DNA of 18,576 nucleotides from Sulfolobaceae archaeon (GTDB taxonomy: Archaea; Thermoproteota; Thermoprotei_A; Sulfolobales; Sulfolobaceae), in NCBI GenBank assembly GCA_028277025.1, contig JAPYVG010000032.1:1-18576 (forward strand), in the 5' to 3' direction. The notes below the pieces were generated by a model that saw only the letters and a list, made by a program, of their open reading frames with translations, was not told where the DNA came from and made no database searches. Made by a program: the position numbers and the translations under genes. This document shows, in pieces, positions 1 to 7,153 of this stretch; positions within the stretch are counted from its first letter, which is position 1, and the number at the start of each line of letters is the position of its first letter.

Positions 1-36
1 CCTCTCCCTAGCCAACTCAACCTTTTCCTTCAACAT
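1..36 (-). CDS. N-terminal start of an unidentified gene (partial)
   Basis: A minus-strand reading frame begins with ATG at 36 and runs off the window edge. Only twelve residues are visible (MLKEKVELARER). An in-frame TGA lies two codons upstream, so the ATG is the first possible start. A T-rich TATA-like element (TTTTTATTTT, minus strand, 59-68) sits about 25-28 bp upstream, as expected for a leaderless Sulfolobales gene. The charged helix would suit the beginning of a PaREP1-type or similar helical protein, but twelve residues are too few to assign a family. Confidence 0.35.
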   Translation of the reverse strand, partial: MLKEKVELARER

Positions 37-58
37 CTTTCAGTAGAACAACGTTGAA

Positions 59-68
59 AAATAAAAAC
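59..68 (-). promoter_or_regulatory. TATA-like promoter element of the edge gene
   Basis: The minus strand reads TTTTTATTTT here, centred about 27 bp upstream of the ATG at 36. This spacing matches leaderless transcription in Sulfolobales. Confidence 0.35.
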
Positions 69-201
69 TTCTCGCTAATACCGAGTTTTTCGTATTACCT
101 CCCTAAGATTCCCATAACTGCTGTCACTATAAAATAATAGCCATTACTAATGCTTTTCCCTCACATAGTCTATCCGAGTCATGGCAAACTTGTGAAGAGA
201 A

Positions 202-1026
202 TCATCTTAATACATCTATTTTAAATAGAACACCTCCTATAATTACCGCGAGTGTGAGTATGAAGAGAATTCTGTAATTTTGAGTTGCCTCTCGGTTAAC
301 TAGTGTGGATAGACCTAGTAGTAATGGTGTTAAGTCTATCAGGTAAGAGTATGAAAAGCTGGATAACGCATCAATCACTAATATAATAGTCCATAAAGCA
401 ATCATGAGCTTTTCATTATAGTTTATAAACTTGGGCAATATTCCGAAATAATATATTGACGTAGGTATTAATTCGTAAATGTTATAGTGAATACTAACAA
501 TTGACGTTACGATTAAGTAAGCTGGTAAAACCGAATATACGAAATGCCCGTTAAGGTAAAACGCATAAGGGAACAATATTGACAAGAATATCATAGCATT
601 TTCTAAGCCCTTCACTTCTTGTGTATAAAGGAAAAATGCTGATGCTAAAAGGAGTATTATCGAAACGGAGTAAATAATGTAAAATTCGTGGATGTGGGAT
701 AAGAGTCCTCCCGCTATAAATAGGAAAATTAGTGATGCAATTGCCAAAAATTGAGGCAAATATTTAGCATATTCAGAGTCTCTTTTATCACTTCCTAAAC
801 TAAGCATTATTTCTACTAATTGTCTTCCCTTTTCATTAAGCATATAATACTCTCCTTCTTTTTTTAGTAAGGGTTGGAGAATTTTGAGATGATAATTTAA
901 TTTACCAGTTGATAAATTCAAATCATGTAAAATATCCGAATATGTAGCTTTATTTTTATTATAAAGGTAAATTAATATTTCTCTTCTTGTCTTATCTTTT
1001 ACAATTCTTGTAAAATTGTCCTCCAT
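202..1026 (-). CDS. Membrane-anchored winged-helix transcriptional regulator
   Basis: This 274-residue protein has an N-terminal ArsR-like winged helix-turn-helix (about residues 5-75). It contains the pattern RREILIYLYN followed by YSDILHDLNLSTGKLNYHLKIL and a wing ending in a tyrosine-rich strand and NEKGRQLVE. The rest (about 88-270) is a series of roughly six hydrophobic helices. DNA-binding domains fused to membrane segments are known in Sulfolobales, for example ArnR of the archaellum system, though those have fewer helices. It probably binds DNA from the membrane and may sense a membrane-related signal; the ligand is unknown. The ATG at 1026 is supported by a TATA box at 1051-1060, which makes the transcript leaderless. 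A perfect palindrome immediately upstream of that TATA suggests autoregulation. Confidence 0.75.
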   Translation of the reverse strand: MEDNFTRIVKDKTRREILIYLYNKNKATYSDILHDLNLSTGKLNYHLKILQPLLKKEGEYYMLNEKGRQLVEIMLSLGSDKRDSEYAKYLPQFLAIASLIFLFIAGGLLSHIHEFYIIYSVSIILLLASAFFLYTQEVKGLENAMIFLSILFPYAFYLNGHFVYSVLPAYLIVTSIVSIHYNIYELIPTSIYYFGILPKFINYNEKLMIALWTIILVIDALSSFSYSYLIDLTPLLLGLSTLVNREATQNYRILFILTLAVIIGGVLFKIDVLR

Positions 1027-1050
1027 GTTCGTCTTTGAGTAAAATATTCC

Positions 1051-1060
1051 TTATATATTT
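1051..1060 (-). promoter_or_regulatory. TATA box of the membrane-anchored regulator gene
   Basis: The minus strand reads AAATATATAA, centred about 29 bp upstream of the ATG at 1026. A purine-rich BRE position follows at 1061-1066, overlapping the edge of the palindrome at 1064-1084. Confidence 0.6.
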
Positions 1061-1063
1061 GTC

Positions 1064-1084
1064 CTTTGAAAAGGCTTTTCAAAG
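1064..1084. promoter_or_regulatory. Perfect 10-bp-arm palindrome, probable operator
   Basis: The arms CTTTGAAAAG (1064-1073) and CTTTTCAAAG (1075-1084) are perfect inverted repeats separated by one G. The site lies directly upstream of, and touches, the BRE/TATA region of the winged-helix regulator gene. This is where archaeal dimeric regulators commonly bind to block or assist TFB. The symmetry is seen directly; the role as an operator for the adjacent regulator is inferred. Confidence 0.6.
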
Positions 1085-1233
1085 CATTTTCTTAGCACAA
1101 AAATCAATATCGTTCAATTTCTATATATTTAATTAAAATCTCTGAAATAATAAAAATAATAATTTATCAGTCTAATTATATTCTCTCTAATTATTAATTC
1201 GCACCATCATCAATAAATGAAATAAAGTATATA

Positions 1234-1557
1234 TTACAGTGAAAAATAATATTGTTCTTGCCATAGCCATGTTAGGAAGAAGTTCCTAAAAGCCTCGTCC
1301 TTCTTAGCCTTAATAATTACGCTTATAGCCGTTGTTAGGTCTACGTCAACTGTCTTAAGCCCGTAGAGTATGTCACTTAACTCCTCAACTGTTAGAAGAT
1401 CTGAGGCTTTCTCAATGACCTCGTCAAGTATTTTCCTTATTTTACCGTTCACGTAACGGTTTAGTGTTGACCTATCTACACCTATTTGGCGTGAGACATA
1501 ACTTAAGCCTAGCTTTTCTATTGCCTTTGTTAGTATTGCCATTTTCTTTTTGCTCAT
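1234..1557 (-). pseudogene. N-terminal fragment resembling a plasmid-type tyrosine integrase
   Basis: This 107-residue frame starts with a helix-turn-helix (about residues 8-42: KAIEKLGLSYVSRQIGVDRS then TLNRYVNGKIRKI). It continues with a helical segment (EVIEKASDLLTVEELSDILYG, then a VDLTTAISVIIKAKKDEAFRNFFL stretch). From memory this arrangement resembles the amino-terminal region of integrases of Sulfolobales conjugative plasmids of the pNOB8/pARN type, where it precedes the core-binding and catalytic domains. Nothing resembling the catalytic domain (R-HxxR-Y) follows; after LTWLWQEQYYFSL the frame stops in AT-rich sequence. It is best read as an integrase remnant. Alternatively it could be a stand-alone small HTH protein that is still expressed. 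The ATG at 1557 is the first start. Confidence 0.55.
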
Positions 1558-1980
1558 CTAGCTTTTCCACGTTTACTTTTGCTATAAATTATGTTCACTA
1601 TTTTCATGTATGACATTGTTGCATAAAAACCTTATATCGCTGCATTTTAGTTATTTCCGATCAAGAGAAAAACGTGAAAAGTACGTAATTTTATGGCGTA
1701 AAAATAGTCTCACATCCTCTTAAGGGATCATACACAGTCACCCTTTAAATTCACATTTATACCACCGCTGAGACCATCAAGCGCAGTGAGTTTAATGAAT
1801 CCCATGATCCGATAAATTGCTAACATTGATTATAATGTCGAAAATTTACTCATCTATACAATCTTAGGCTCGTTTAAAACTTCAGTCTTCTTAATCCTGG
1901 CTGGTATTTTAAAGTGTTGCTAAAGCAAAGAGGGATAAATCAAAAAATGATTTATTACTGTTCATTAACTAATATTACAT
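1558..1980. other. Gene-free interval upstream of the PaREP1 gene
   Basis: This stretch of 423 bp has no open frame with recognisable content on either strand and no tRNA-like structure that I can see. Its last 40 bp carry the likely promoter of the downstream PaREP1 gene. It lies next to the integrase-like remnant and may be decayed mobile DNA, but nothing in it shows this directly. Confidence 0.4.
1951..1957 (+). promoter_or_regulatory. TATA-like element of the PaREP1 gene
   Basis: TTTATTA is centred about 27 bp upstream of the ATG at 1981, the usual spacing for a leaderless gene. It is a weak match and is supported mainly by its position. Confidence 0.4.
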
Positions 1981-2460
1981 ATGGAGGAGTTGATAAGGAA
2001 GGCAGAAGATATGGGAATTAACGTTGAAGACGTGTTAATAAGCTTGATAAGCAAGAACGATCCTAAAGAGGAGATAAGGCTTAGGCTTGATCTTGCTAAG
2101 AAGTATATGAAGGAATGTGAGGAGTACTTAAAGAAGGGTGACGCTGTTCAGGCTTCTGAAAAGGCTTATAAAGTTGCGGAAGAGTTGATTAAAGCTTTAG
2201 CTAAGAAGTTTAACCTTGAAGAATATCAAAAGACCTTGAGGAAAGGTAAATGGTATACTTATCTACTAGTCTCAGCTTCTAGTAAGCTCTCCCAGAAATT
2301 GGGGGACTGGGTATTGTCGGGCTGGGACGCCGGGTACTCACTCCACGTATGGGGTTTTCATGATGCGAAGCTTACAGTAAGTGACATTATACCTAGAGTA
2401 GAGAAGGTAAGAAAATTGCTTGAAGAAAGTGAAAAAATACTTACAGAGACTGGGGGTTAA
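1981..2460 (+). CDS. PaREP1 family protein
   Basis: This 159-residue, highly charged helical protein has the features of the PaREP1 family, a crenarchaeal family often present in many copies. A central helical-hairpin segment reads AKKYMKECEEYLKKGDAVQA followed by SEKAYKVAEELIKALAKKFN, and an aromatic and glycine-containing segment (DWVLSGWDAGYSLHVWGFHD) follows it. The family resembles HEPN-like four-helix proteins, but its function is unsettled. The leading residues (EELIRKAEDMGINVEDVLIS) are an additional N-terminal helix pair also seen in longer members. There is no cognate nucleotidyltransferase next to it. It is a single gene with its own promoter, convergent with the MFS gene. Confidence 0.8.
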   Translation: MEELIRKAEDMGINVEDVLISLISKNDPKEEIRLRLDLAKKYMKECEEYLKKGDAVQASEKAYKVAEELIKALAKKFNLEEYQKTLRKGKWYTYLLVSASSKLSQKLGDWVLSGWDAGYSLHVWGFHDAKLTVSDIIPRVEKVRKLLEESEKILTETGG

Positions 2461-2475
2461 GAGGCGTAAAACCTC
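2461..2475 (+). terminator. Small hairpin immediately after the PaREP1 stop
   Basis: GAGG and CCTC pair around a seven-base loop directly after the stop codon. It is short and is not followed by a T-tract, so its role as a terminator is uncertain. Confidence 0.25.
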
Positions 2476-2494
2476 GTGAAGTGGATGGTAGCCC

Positions 2495-2508
2495 AGTGTT
2501 TAAACACT
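2495..2508. repeat. Perfect 14-bp palindrome AGTGTTTAAACACT
   Basis: The 14-mer is identical to its reverse complement. It lies 35 bp downstream of the PaREP1 stop and just before a longer inverted repeat. No gene starts beside it. Confidence 0.5.
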
Positions 2509-2520
2509 CCTTGTTTGTGT

Positions 2521-2578
2521 GTGATAAGATTCTTGCTTATAGCAGAGTAATTTACGTGAATTATAAGCAGATTATCAC
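2521..2578. repeat. Two-part inverted repeat forming a long stem-loop
   Basis: GTGATAA (2521-2527) pairs with TTATCAC (2572-2578), and GCTTATA (2535-2541) pairs with TATAAGC (2562-2568). The internal loops are unequal, and a 20-base apical loop caps the stem. It could be a structured RNA, a transcript 3' end or the remnant of a small inverted-repeat element. Confidence 0.4.
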
Positions 2579-2750
2579 GTTAAAAATTCCATGACTGCCT
2601 ATTTTTAAACTCCTTGATTCAAGTAATAGTATTGCTGAGGGAAGATATAACCGTTCACGTTAAAATTTTATCACTTAAAGTAAGTTATTCTGATTAAGAT
2701 AAATGATATAGATACAGTTTTAACCTTTTCAATCTGTAGACTCCTTGACT

Positions 2751-2780
2751 ATTGTAACACAAAATAATTGTGTTCACAAT
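2751..2780. terminator. Strong stem-loop downstream of the MFS gene
   Basis: ATTGT plus AACACAA (2751-2762) pairs with TTGTGTT (2768-2774) and ACAAT (2776-2780). This gives a 12-bp stem with a single bulged C and a five-base loop. It lies about 75 bp beyond the MFS stop and could mark the 3' end of that transcript. Archaeal termination usually relies on T-tracts, so the assignment is tentative. Confidence 0.4.
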
Positions 2781-2855
2781 TTTGATATTCTACTCATCTC
2801 TTTTCACTTTAAAAGCTTAATGCACTTACACCATCATCCCAATAGCTTGAGAGCA

Positions 2856-4052
2856 TTAAGCTTTTACCACCTTAGATGGGATTAACGGTGTTAAGAGTAG
2901 TGAGACAACTGCTAATCCCAGCATTATGTAGAAAGATGAGATGAGCGATAAGTGGTAATCGAGTAAGACAGTAATTGTTAAGTTCCCTATTGCTCCTCCC
3001 ACGGTAACACCGATACCCCACACATACGAGTTAGCGACGGTAAAGAAGCTTTTTGGGAATGTTTGACTTACATAACCTAAAAGAACTGGGAATGCGCTGA
3101 AAGCAGAAAATGTGAAAATTGCGTACATTGTGGTTAAAAGCACTAAATTTTTTATCAAGAGGAATATAAAGAACGAGATCACTGAAATTGCACTACTCAA
3201 TATGAATGCAAGCCTACCTCCCCACCTCTCCGTTAACCAACCAAAGATAGGTTGTCCTAAAACAGACCCTAAGAAGCCTATTGTTAGAAATATTCCGGCT
3301 AATTCCTTGGATTTGTATAAGTCGTAGATGAACTCACCCGTGAACGTCGTAGTCCCCGTGATGAACATGCTCCTTATGAATACAATTACTCCTAGTATTA
3401 TCAGAAACTTGTAAAATGCCTTTTCTAATCTCTCTTTACTTTTCCTCACCTCTCCTACACCCCTCTTATAAAACCTTAAAGTTAAGAAGATTATCACGGC
3501 CGATATTAGCATGTAAGCCGAGACCGTCATTAATCCCGTAAACTCGCCTAATGCTATTATCGCGAAAGTTATTACTGATGGCATTAAAGCCCTACCCAGA
3601 CTCCCTAAAGAACCGTTTACTCCCAGAGCTCTACCGGACTCCTTTCCGAAAGTCCTTGAGAGCACGGCACCTCCTATAGGGTGGTAAAACGCTTGTCCTA
3701 TCCCTAGTAGTGTTGAGGCTAAAGCTATTAAACCGATTGATGGAACCAAAAACGATAACCCGAAGAGTGATATTGCAACTCCTTCAAGGAATATCCCTAA
3801 GCTTAGCAATTGAGCGTCCAAGTCATGTTTATCCGCAAAGTCACCGATTATTGGAGATAGCAAACCGGAAAGTAATGTGTAAATTATGGATATAGCACCC
3901 AGTGTTACTACGCTTATCTTATCTACCGTAGAATAATAAACTATGAGTAATGGGAAGACTAAAAAGGTGCCATCGTTATTGAAGTGAGCTAAAGATGTTA
4001 TTGCAAGGACTTTTAGTTTATCGTTCACATAACTCTGTTTGAAACCGAACAA
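2856..4052 (-). CDS. Major facilitator superfamily transporter
   Basis: This 398-residue polytopic membrane protein has about twelve hydrophobic helices and the MFS loop motif in both halves: a variant GDFADKHD near residue 68 in the first half and [10 protein letters not shown] near 272 in the second. A glycine-rich TM4 segment ([20 protein letters not shown]) matches the family. Length is normal for a 12-TM MFS carrier. Substrate cannot be read from the sequence; drug or metabolite efflux is as likely as uptake. The start is TTG at 4052; the frame is open further upstream to a stop, but contains no better start. A GTG eight codons in is a shorter alternative. It is divergent from the gene at 4189, with an inverted repeat between them. 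Confidence 0.85.
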   Translation of the reverse strand: MFGFKQSYVNDKLKVLAITSLAHFNNDGTFLVFPLLIVYYSTVDKISVVTLGAISIIYTLLSGLLSPIIGDFADKHDLDAQLLSLGIFLEGVAISLFGLSFLVPSIGLIALASTLLGIGQAFYHPIGGAVLSRTFGKESGRALGVNGSLGSLGRALMPSVITFAIIALGEFTGLMTVSAYMLISAVIIFLTLRFYKRGVGEVRKSKERLEKAFYKFLIILGVIVFIRSMFITGTTTFTGEFIYDLYKSKELAGIFLTIGFLGSVLGQPIFGWLTERWGGRLAFILSSAISVISFFIFLLIKNLVLLTTMYAIFTFSAFSAFPVLLGYVSQTFPKSFFTVANSYVWGIGVTVGGAIGNLTITVLLDYHLSLISSFYIMLGLAVVSLLLTPLIPSKVVKA

Positions 4053-4082
4053 TTTAAGTTTATCCTTAAATGGACAAGGACT

Positions 4083-4101
4083 GACTTCTTCACACGAAGT
4101 C
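4083..4101. promoter_or_regulatory. Inverted repeat between divergent genes, possible operator
   Basis: GACTTC and GAAGTC are perfect 6-bp arms around a seven-base spacer. The repeat lies 30 bp upstream of the MFS start and about 90 bp upstream of the plus-strand gene. The position suits a regulator site; no regulator gene is adjacent. Confidence 0.3.
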
Positions 4102-4153
4102 CCATCATGCTAATACACACTCTGATCGCTATGCCCATTCATTTCTTTATTAC

Positions 4154-4164
4154 AATAATATTTA
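4154..4164 (+). promoter_or_regulatory. TATA-like element of the degenerate ATPase-like gene
   Basis: AATAATATTTA is centred about 30 bp upstream of the ATG at 4189, consistent with leaderless transcription. An in-frame TAA just upstream of the ATG excludes a longer N-terminus. Confidence 0.5.
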
Positions 4165-4188
4165 ACCAATGAAAGATAGTTATAAGCT

Positions 4189-5256
4189 ATGATTGAGTTT
4201 TATCAAGGGGATTACGATACTAGGGCTTTAATAGATAAATACAAGGTACTTGACCAGACCGGTTTTAATAATGTTAGGAATAAGCTTAGTTGGGATTTAG
4301 GCTTTAGACTGGAGAGGAACTATGATGAGGTTATAAGAAAGCTTTATTTCACAATTTTCGAAATTTCCTCGATTGTTAGGGAGTTAAATTTCAGAAACAT
4401 CGACCCAACCTATGCCCTCCCTCCAATAGTAAAGGACTTGAACACCAGCTTACCTTTAAAGTGGGATAAAAAAGAGGTTAGGTTACAGAGGCCCTTATCT
4501 TTATCAGTAAAAATTGATGACATACTTAGGACGTATGGTATAAATACGACGGAAAATGTTAGCGAGAATAGTTTGATTATAGACTTATACAAGGAAACTG
4601 GAGTAATGGGGCTCGAAGTTGAGGTTAACATGAGTATTAAGGAAAACCTTAATGCCAACGTCGACATAGTTTATAAACCTATAGAAAGGGGGTTAAAGAG
4701 AGGGATCTCCGCTGAGGAATTAAATAGAGTTTTAAGAGTCACAGCCGGGGAAACTAACCAAAAGAGTATAAGCATACACTCGCATCTCAGTAATGTTGAA
4801 AGGGAAATCATAGGGAGTATTATAGACCCTATTTTAGAGAGGTTTGCAAAGAGCATGGAATATACCGACTTCGTGTATATACCCCCGTGTAGGAATATAC
4901 TCTACAGCCTCTCAACTTCAGCATTAACGGACGAGGAAAAGGTTCAGATCTTCTCTGAAGGTTGTATTATTGCACTTGAGAGGTTGAGGAAAGTGCTGAA
5001 GGATAAAAACGGTGTTGAGGTTCATGGTAAAGAGATAGTTTTAAGCGAGGATTTACCATTAAATGTTAAGTCTTTAGCGGTTATAAAACTTCTAGTACTC
5101 TCGGCTAAAGGCAATAATCCCTTAATACTCATTGAATATCCAGAGGAGTTTTTGAAGAAAGAGGATAAGGAGGAGTTATTAAAGTTTTTAAAGAACGTTA
5201 ACGGCAGAATCGTCATTGTCTCTAACGATGACTATCTAATTAACGGTCATTTGTAA
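4189..5256 (+). CDS. Protein resembling an ABC/RecF-type ATPase without nucleotide-binding residues
   Basis: I do not recognise this 355-residue soluble protein as a named family. Its last ~60 residues look like the Walker B to H-loop part of AAA_21/RecF-type ABC ATPases: a hydrophobic strand NPLILIEYPEEFLKKED, a helix, then RIVIVSNDDYLI where active enzymes have a THS motif. The residue after the Walker B acid is Tyr rather than Glu, and the H-loop His is absent. No Walker A (GxxxxGKS/T) occurs anywhere. An upstream segment (LSEDLPLNVKSLAVIKLLVL) sits where the ABC signature and its helix would be. The start is fixed by an in-frame stop, so the P-loop has not been missed through a short start call. 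It may be a pseudo-ATPase with a structural role, or the similarity may be superficial. It stands alone, with its own promoter. Confidence 0.6.
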   Translation: MIEFYQGDYDTRALIDKYKVLDQTGFNNVRNKLSWDLGFRLERNYDEVIRKLYFTIFEISSIVRELNFRNIDPTYALPPIVKDLNTSLPLKWDKKEVRLQRPLSLSVKIDDILRTYGINTTENVSENSLIIDLYKETGVMGLEVEVNMSIKENLNANVDIVYKPIERGLKRGISAEELNRVLRVTAGETNQKSISIHSHLSNVEREIIGSIIDPILERFAKSMEYTDFVYIPPCRNILYSLSTSALTDEEKVQIFSEGCIIALERLRKVLKDKNGVEVHGKEIVLSEDLPLNVKSLAVIKLLVLSAKGNNPLILIEYPEEFLKKEDKEELLKFLKNVNGRIVIVSNDDYLINGHL

Positions 5257-5360
5257 TGGGACTTACTGGTACTCGTCTTGAGTGCTCATTACTTTTTGAG
5301 TGAATTGGCCTCATCTCGTGAGAGGAGACAATCCGATCTAGGTAAGAAAAAGTTGTAAAA

Positions 5361-5546
5361 TTGCCTATAAATAAAAATATTCTTCCACCAGATTTTAAGT
5401 GTACTTTAAAATATTCAGGGACTAAGTATGATTGCTCAAGGATAACTGAATACATTGGTAAAGTAAGTTTTGACGAAAAAGAGGTCTCGCAGAATGCCCT
5501 ATTTATGGACGAATTGAGAAAGAATGGTTTATTACTGGCAACTTAG
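5361..5546 (+). CDS. Small hypothetical ORF, doubtful
   Basis: A frame of 61 residues begins at a TTG and contains two cysteines (FKCTLKYSGTKYDCSRITEY). The preceding codons are open for five residues to a TAA. There is no clear promoter or Shine-Dalgarno site and no family that I recognise. It could be a small protein or the end of a decayed gene. A minus-strand frame overlapping it looks no better. The rest of the 5257-5591 interval shows nothing coding. Confidence 0.25.
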   Translation: MPINKNILPPDFKCTLKYSGTKYDCSRITEYIGKVSFDEKEVSQNALFMDELRKNGLLLAT

Positions 5547-5560
5547 TTATATTAGAAAAA

Positions 5561-5568
5561 TTTATAAA
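5561..5568 (+). promoter_or_regulatory. TATA box of the NicO-like membrane protein gene
   Basis: TTTATAAA lies 24-31 bp upstream of the GTG at 5592 and about 36 bp upstream of the ATG at 5601. This predicts a transcript starting at or just before 5592, so the GTG would be a leaderless start. Confidence 0.65.
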
Positions 5569-5591
5569 CTTTAGGGTATACCTAATGTTTT

Positions 5592-6560
5592 GTGACTCAT
5601 ATGATTTGGTTGGTCATAAATCTTTGGAATCCCCAGAACGTTGACGTAGTCAGCGCCTTAGTTATAGCTTATTTGCTGGACATACTTCATGGAGTAACGC
5701 CGGACGAACACACTTGGCCAATAACTTTCTCCTACTCTGTCGGAACTTTTAGCACTAAAGGAGGAGCCAAGACAGGATTAATATTTTCCTCAGGGTTCAC
5801 TTTACAAAGGTCTATATTGTCCGAGTTGGCTTACTTAGCGTTGGCAGGAATATTTATGACAACTACAGCATTTGGTGTAACTTACATCTTCGTAGGTATA
5901 GCTATGGCAGCCGCAGGTGTTTATATAGCAAAGAAAGGAGGATATCCTCATTGGCATTATCTAGAGAAAAGACTGGAAGAAATTTCGGGAATACATAAGA
6001 AAGGAAGTGAATTACAAGAGCAAGAGTTGCAGCATAAAATTAATCCTGCATACGTTAACGAAAAGGATTTAACAAAGCCTGTTCCAGTTAAGTTAGCTTT
6101 TATTCACGGTTTCATTGCAGGCTTTGGATTCGGAGCCTTTGCTTTAATAGTTTACACTGTATTAGCTCCAACAATGCCTAATGCTTACTTAGGATGGGTT
6201 CCAGGAATGTTATTTGGTCTAGGAACAATGACTGCTCAGGTGTTCTTCGGAGCAGCCTTTGCTGCCTGGTTAACTAGAATGAAGAACTTAACTTTCCAAG
6301 GTATTGCAGTTGTAGGAAAAACTATAACTAAGACAGTGCTAGAATACGGTGGAATAGCGTTTATAGTTGGCGGAATTGCAATACTACTTTATCCTCCGCT
6401 TTTAACTTACAACATAGTAACTCCAATAAAAGTTCATAACTTACACAGCCTGGGCATAGGATTTTTCCTAGTCATACTCAGTGTTGTCATATTCGGAATT
6501 TATGGATATAAACAAGGAGTTAAAACCGCGATAAAGCTTGGATATACTAACAAGACTTAA
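5592..6560 (+). CDS. Polytopic membrane protein with nickel/cobalt-permease-like motif
   Basis: This 322-residue integral membrane protein has about seven hydrophobic helices and a charged cytoplasmic-type loop (about residues 115-165). The first helix ends in a motif with His33, Asp38 and His40 (HGVTPDEHTWPIT). It recalls the H-x4-D-H signature of the NiCoT/NicO metal permeases, but has one extra residue between Asp and His. Two later glycine-rich helices (IHGFIAGFGFGAF and PGMLFGLGTMTAQVFFGAAF) suit a transport pore. A divalent-metal role, for instance nickel for a [NiFe] hydrogenase, is an inference. A transporter for a sulfur compound is equally possible given the neighbours. The start is GTG at 5592 or ATG at 5601; an in-frame TAA precedes both. 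Its stop overlaps the end of the convergent CBS pseudogene. Confidence 0.7.
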   Translation: MTHMIWLVINLWNPQNVDVVSALVIAYLLDILHGVTPDEHTWPITFSYSVGTFSTKGGAKTGLIFSSGFTLQRSILSELAYLALAGIFMTTTAFGVTYIFVGIAMAAAGVYIAKKGGYPHWHYLEKRLEEISGIHKKGSELQEQELQHKINPAYVNEKDLTKPVPVKLAFIHGFIAGFGFGAFALIVYTVLAPTMPNAYLGWVPGMLFGLGTMTAQVFFGAAFAAWLTRMKNLTFQGIAVVGKTITKTVLEYGGIAFIVGGIAILLYPPLLTYNIVTPIKVHNLHSLGIGFFLVILSVVIFGIYGYKQGVKTAIKLGYTNKT

Positions 6561-6926
6561 TCACGTTTTATCATTCTTTTTACGTTTTCTAAAGGGTCAT
6601 CTATACTTAAAGCTCCTTATCCCTTCCTTTTTCATCTACAACCATTAAATAATCTATGTGACTTCTTACCATTAGGTTCAAGATTTCCAAAGGATCTTCT
6701 TTTCCGGTTATTGTTAAGATGCTTTTTCCTTTTTTAATTATGTCTTTTAACTTTTCCTCACCATTAGCTTTTTCTATCTCGTCACCAGTTAAATATCCTC
6801 TAATTTTATTTCCTTCCGCCGAGACAATTACTTAATACTTCGAGATAAGGGTTTAACGTTTTTAACTACTTCTTCTCCGTTCAATGTTAAAACATTTTTA
6901 TGTTTTAATTTCACTTTTAATGCCAT
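6557..6926 (-). pseudogene. CBS-domain pair protein, broken by frameshifts
   Basis: Reading the minus strand from ATG 6926 gives MALKVKLKHKNVLTLNGEEV and then a stop after about 32 codons. A shifted frame continues as SKY, an in-frame TAA, then VIVSAEGNKIRGYLTGDEIE through LTITGKEDPLEILNLMVRSH and IDYLMVVDEKGR. A further shift yields GALSIDDPLENVKRMIKRD and a stop at 6557. The joined product of about 120 residues has the layout of two tandem CBS domains, the adenosyl-nucleotide-binding regulatory modules. Each shift could be repaired by one added base in a short A run (near AAACCC and near GATAAGG). The first CBS repeat also seems to lack two or three residues around the TAA. A good TATA box (6941-6955) remains upstream, so decay may be recent. 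Sequencing undercalls are an alternative, but they would not explain the stop. Confidence 0.75.
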
Positions 6927-6940
6927 AATACCAATAACGC

Positions 6941-6955
6941 ATTATATATATAAAA
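6941..6955 (-). promoter_or_regulatory. TATA box of the CBS pseudogene
   Basis: The minus strand reads TTTTATATATATAAT, centred about 22 bp upstream of the ATG at 6926. The remainder of 6927-7153 is AT-rich and I see no gene in it. Confidence 0.55.
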
Positions 6956-7121
6956 TTCTTTTGGTTCAATCAATCGTTTAGAAACAATCGATTTCTTTTT
7001 AATTGTCTTCTTTTTAAAGAATATAAAAAGAGCGATATGTGTCTCATTATAGAAACATTTTATTGAATTAGAAAACTTATTAACATTGTTAATAAGGATT
7101 TTGAATAAATAGTTCATGAAA

Positions 7122-7129
7122 CATTTAAA
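7122..7129 (+). promoter_or_regulatory. TATA-like element of the DUF996 pseudogene
   Basis: CATTTAAA is centred about 28 bp upstream of the ATG at 7154, which fits a leaderless gene. Confidence 0.45.
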
Positions 7130-7153
7130 CGAAAGAGTGAGAATATACTAACC

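Larger units (their letters stand above)
2461..2855. other. Gene-free interval between convergent PaREP1 and MFS genes
   Basis: This interval of 395 bp holds no convincing coding frame. It contains four inverted repeats (2461-2475, 2495-2508, 2521-2578, 2751-2780). Their concentration between two convergent genes suggests transcript ends or a degraded small mobile element. Confidence 0.5.

Noticed and set aside
1558..1980. Possible tRNA or att site beside the integrase-like fragment
   Set aside because: I looked for a T-loop (GGTTCRA) and an acceptor-stem pairing and found none in this interval or in 1027-1233.
5240..5455. Minus-strand frame of 71 residues between the ATPase-like and NicO-like genes
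   Set aside because: No promoter or ribosome-binding site, overlaps the end of an intact gene and has no recognisable pattern.
6917..7117. Minus-strand frame of 66 residues upstream of the CBS pseudogene
   Set aside because: It is Lys/Ile/Asn/Phe-rich as expected from random AT-rich DNA, overlaps the CBS start and TATA box, and shows no family pattern.
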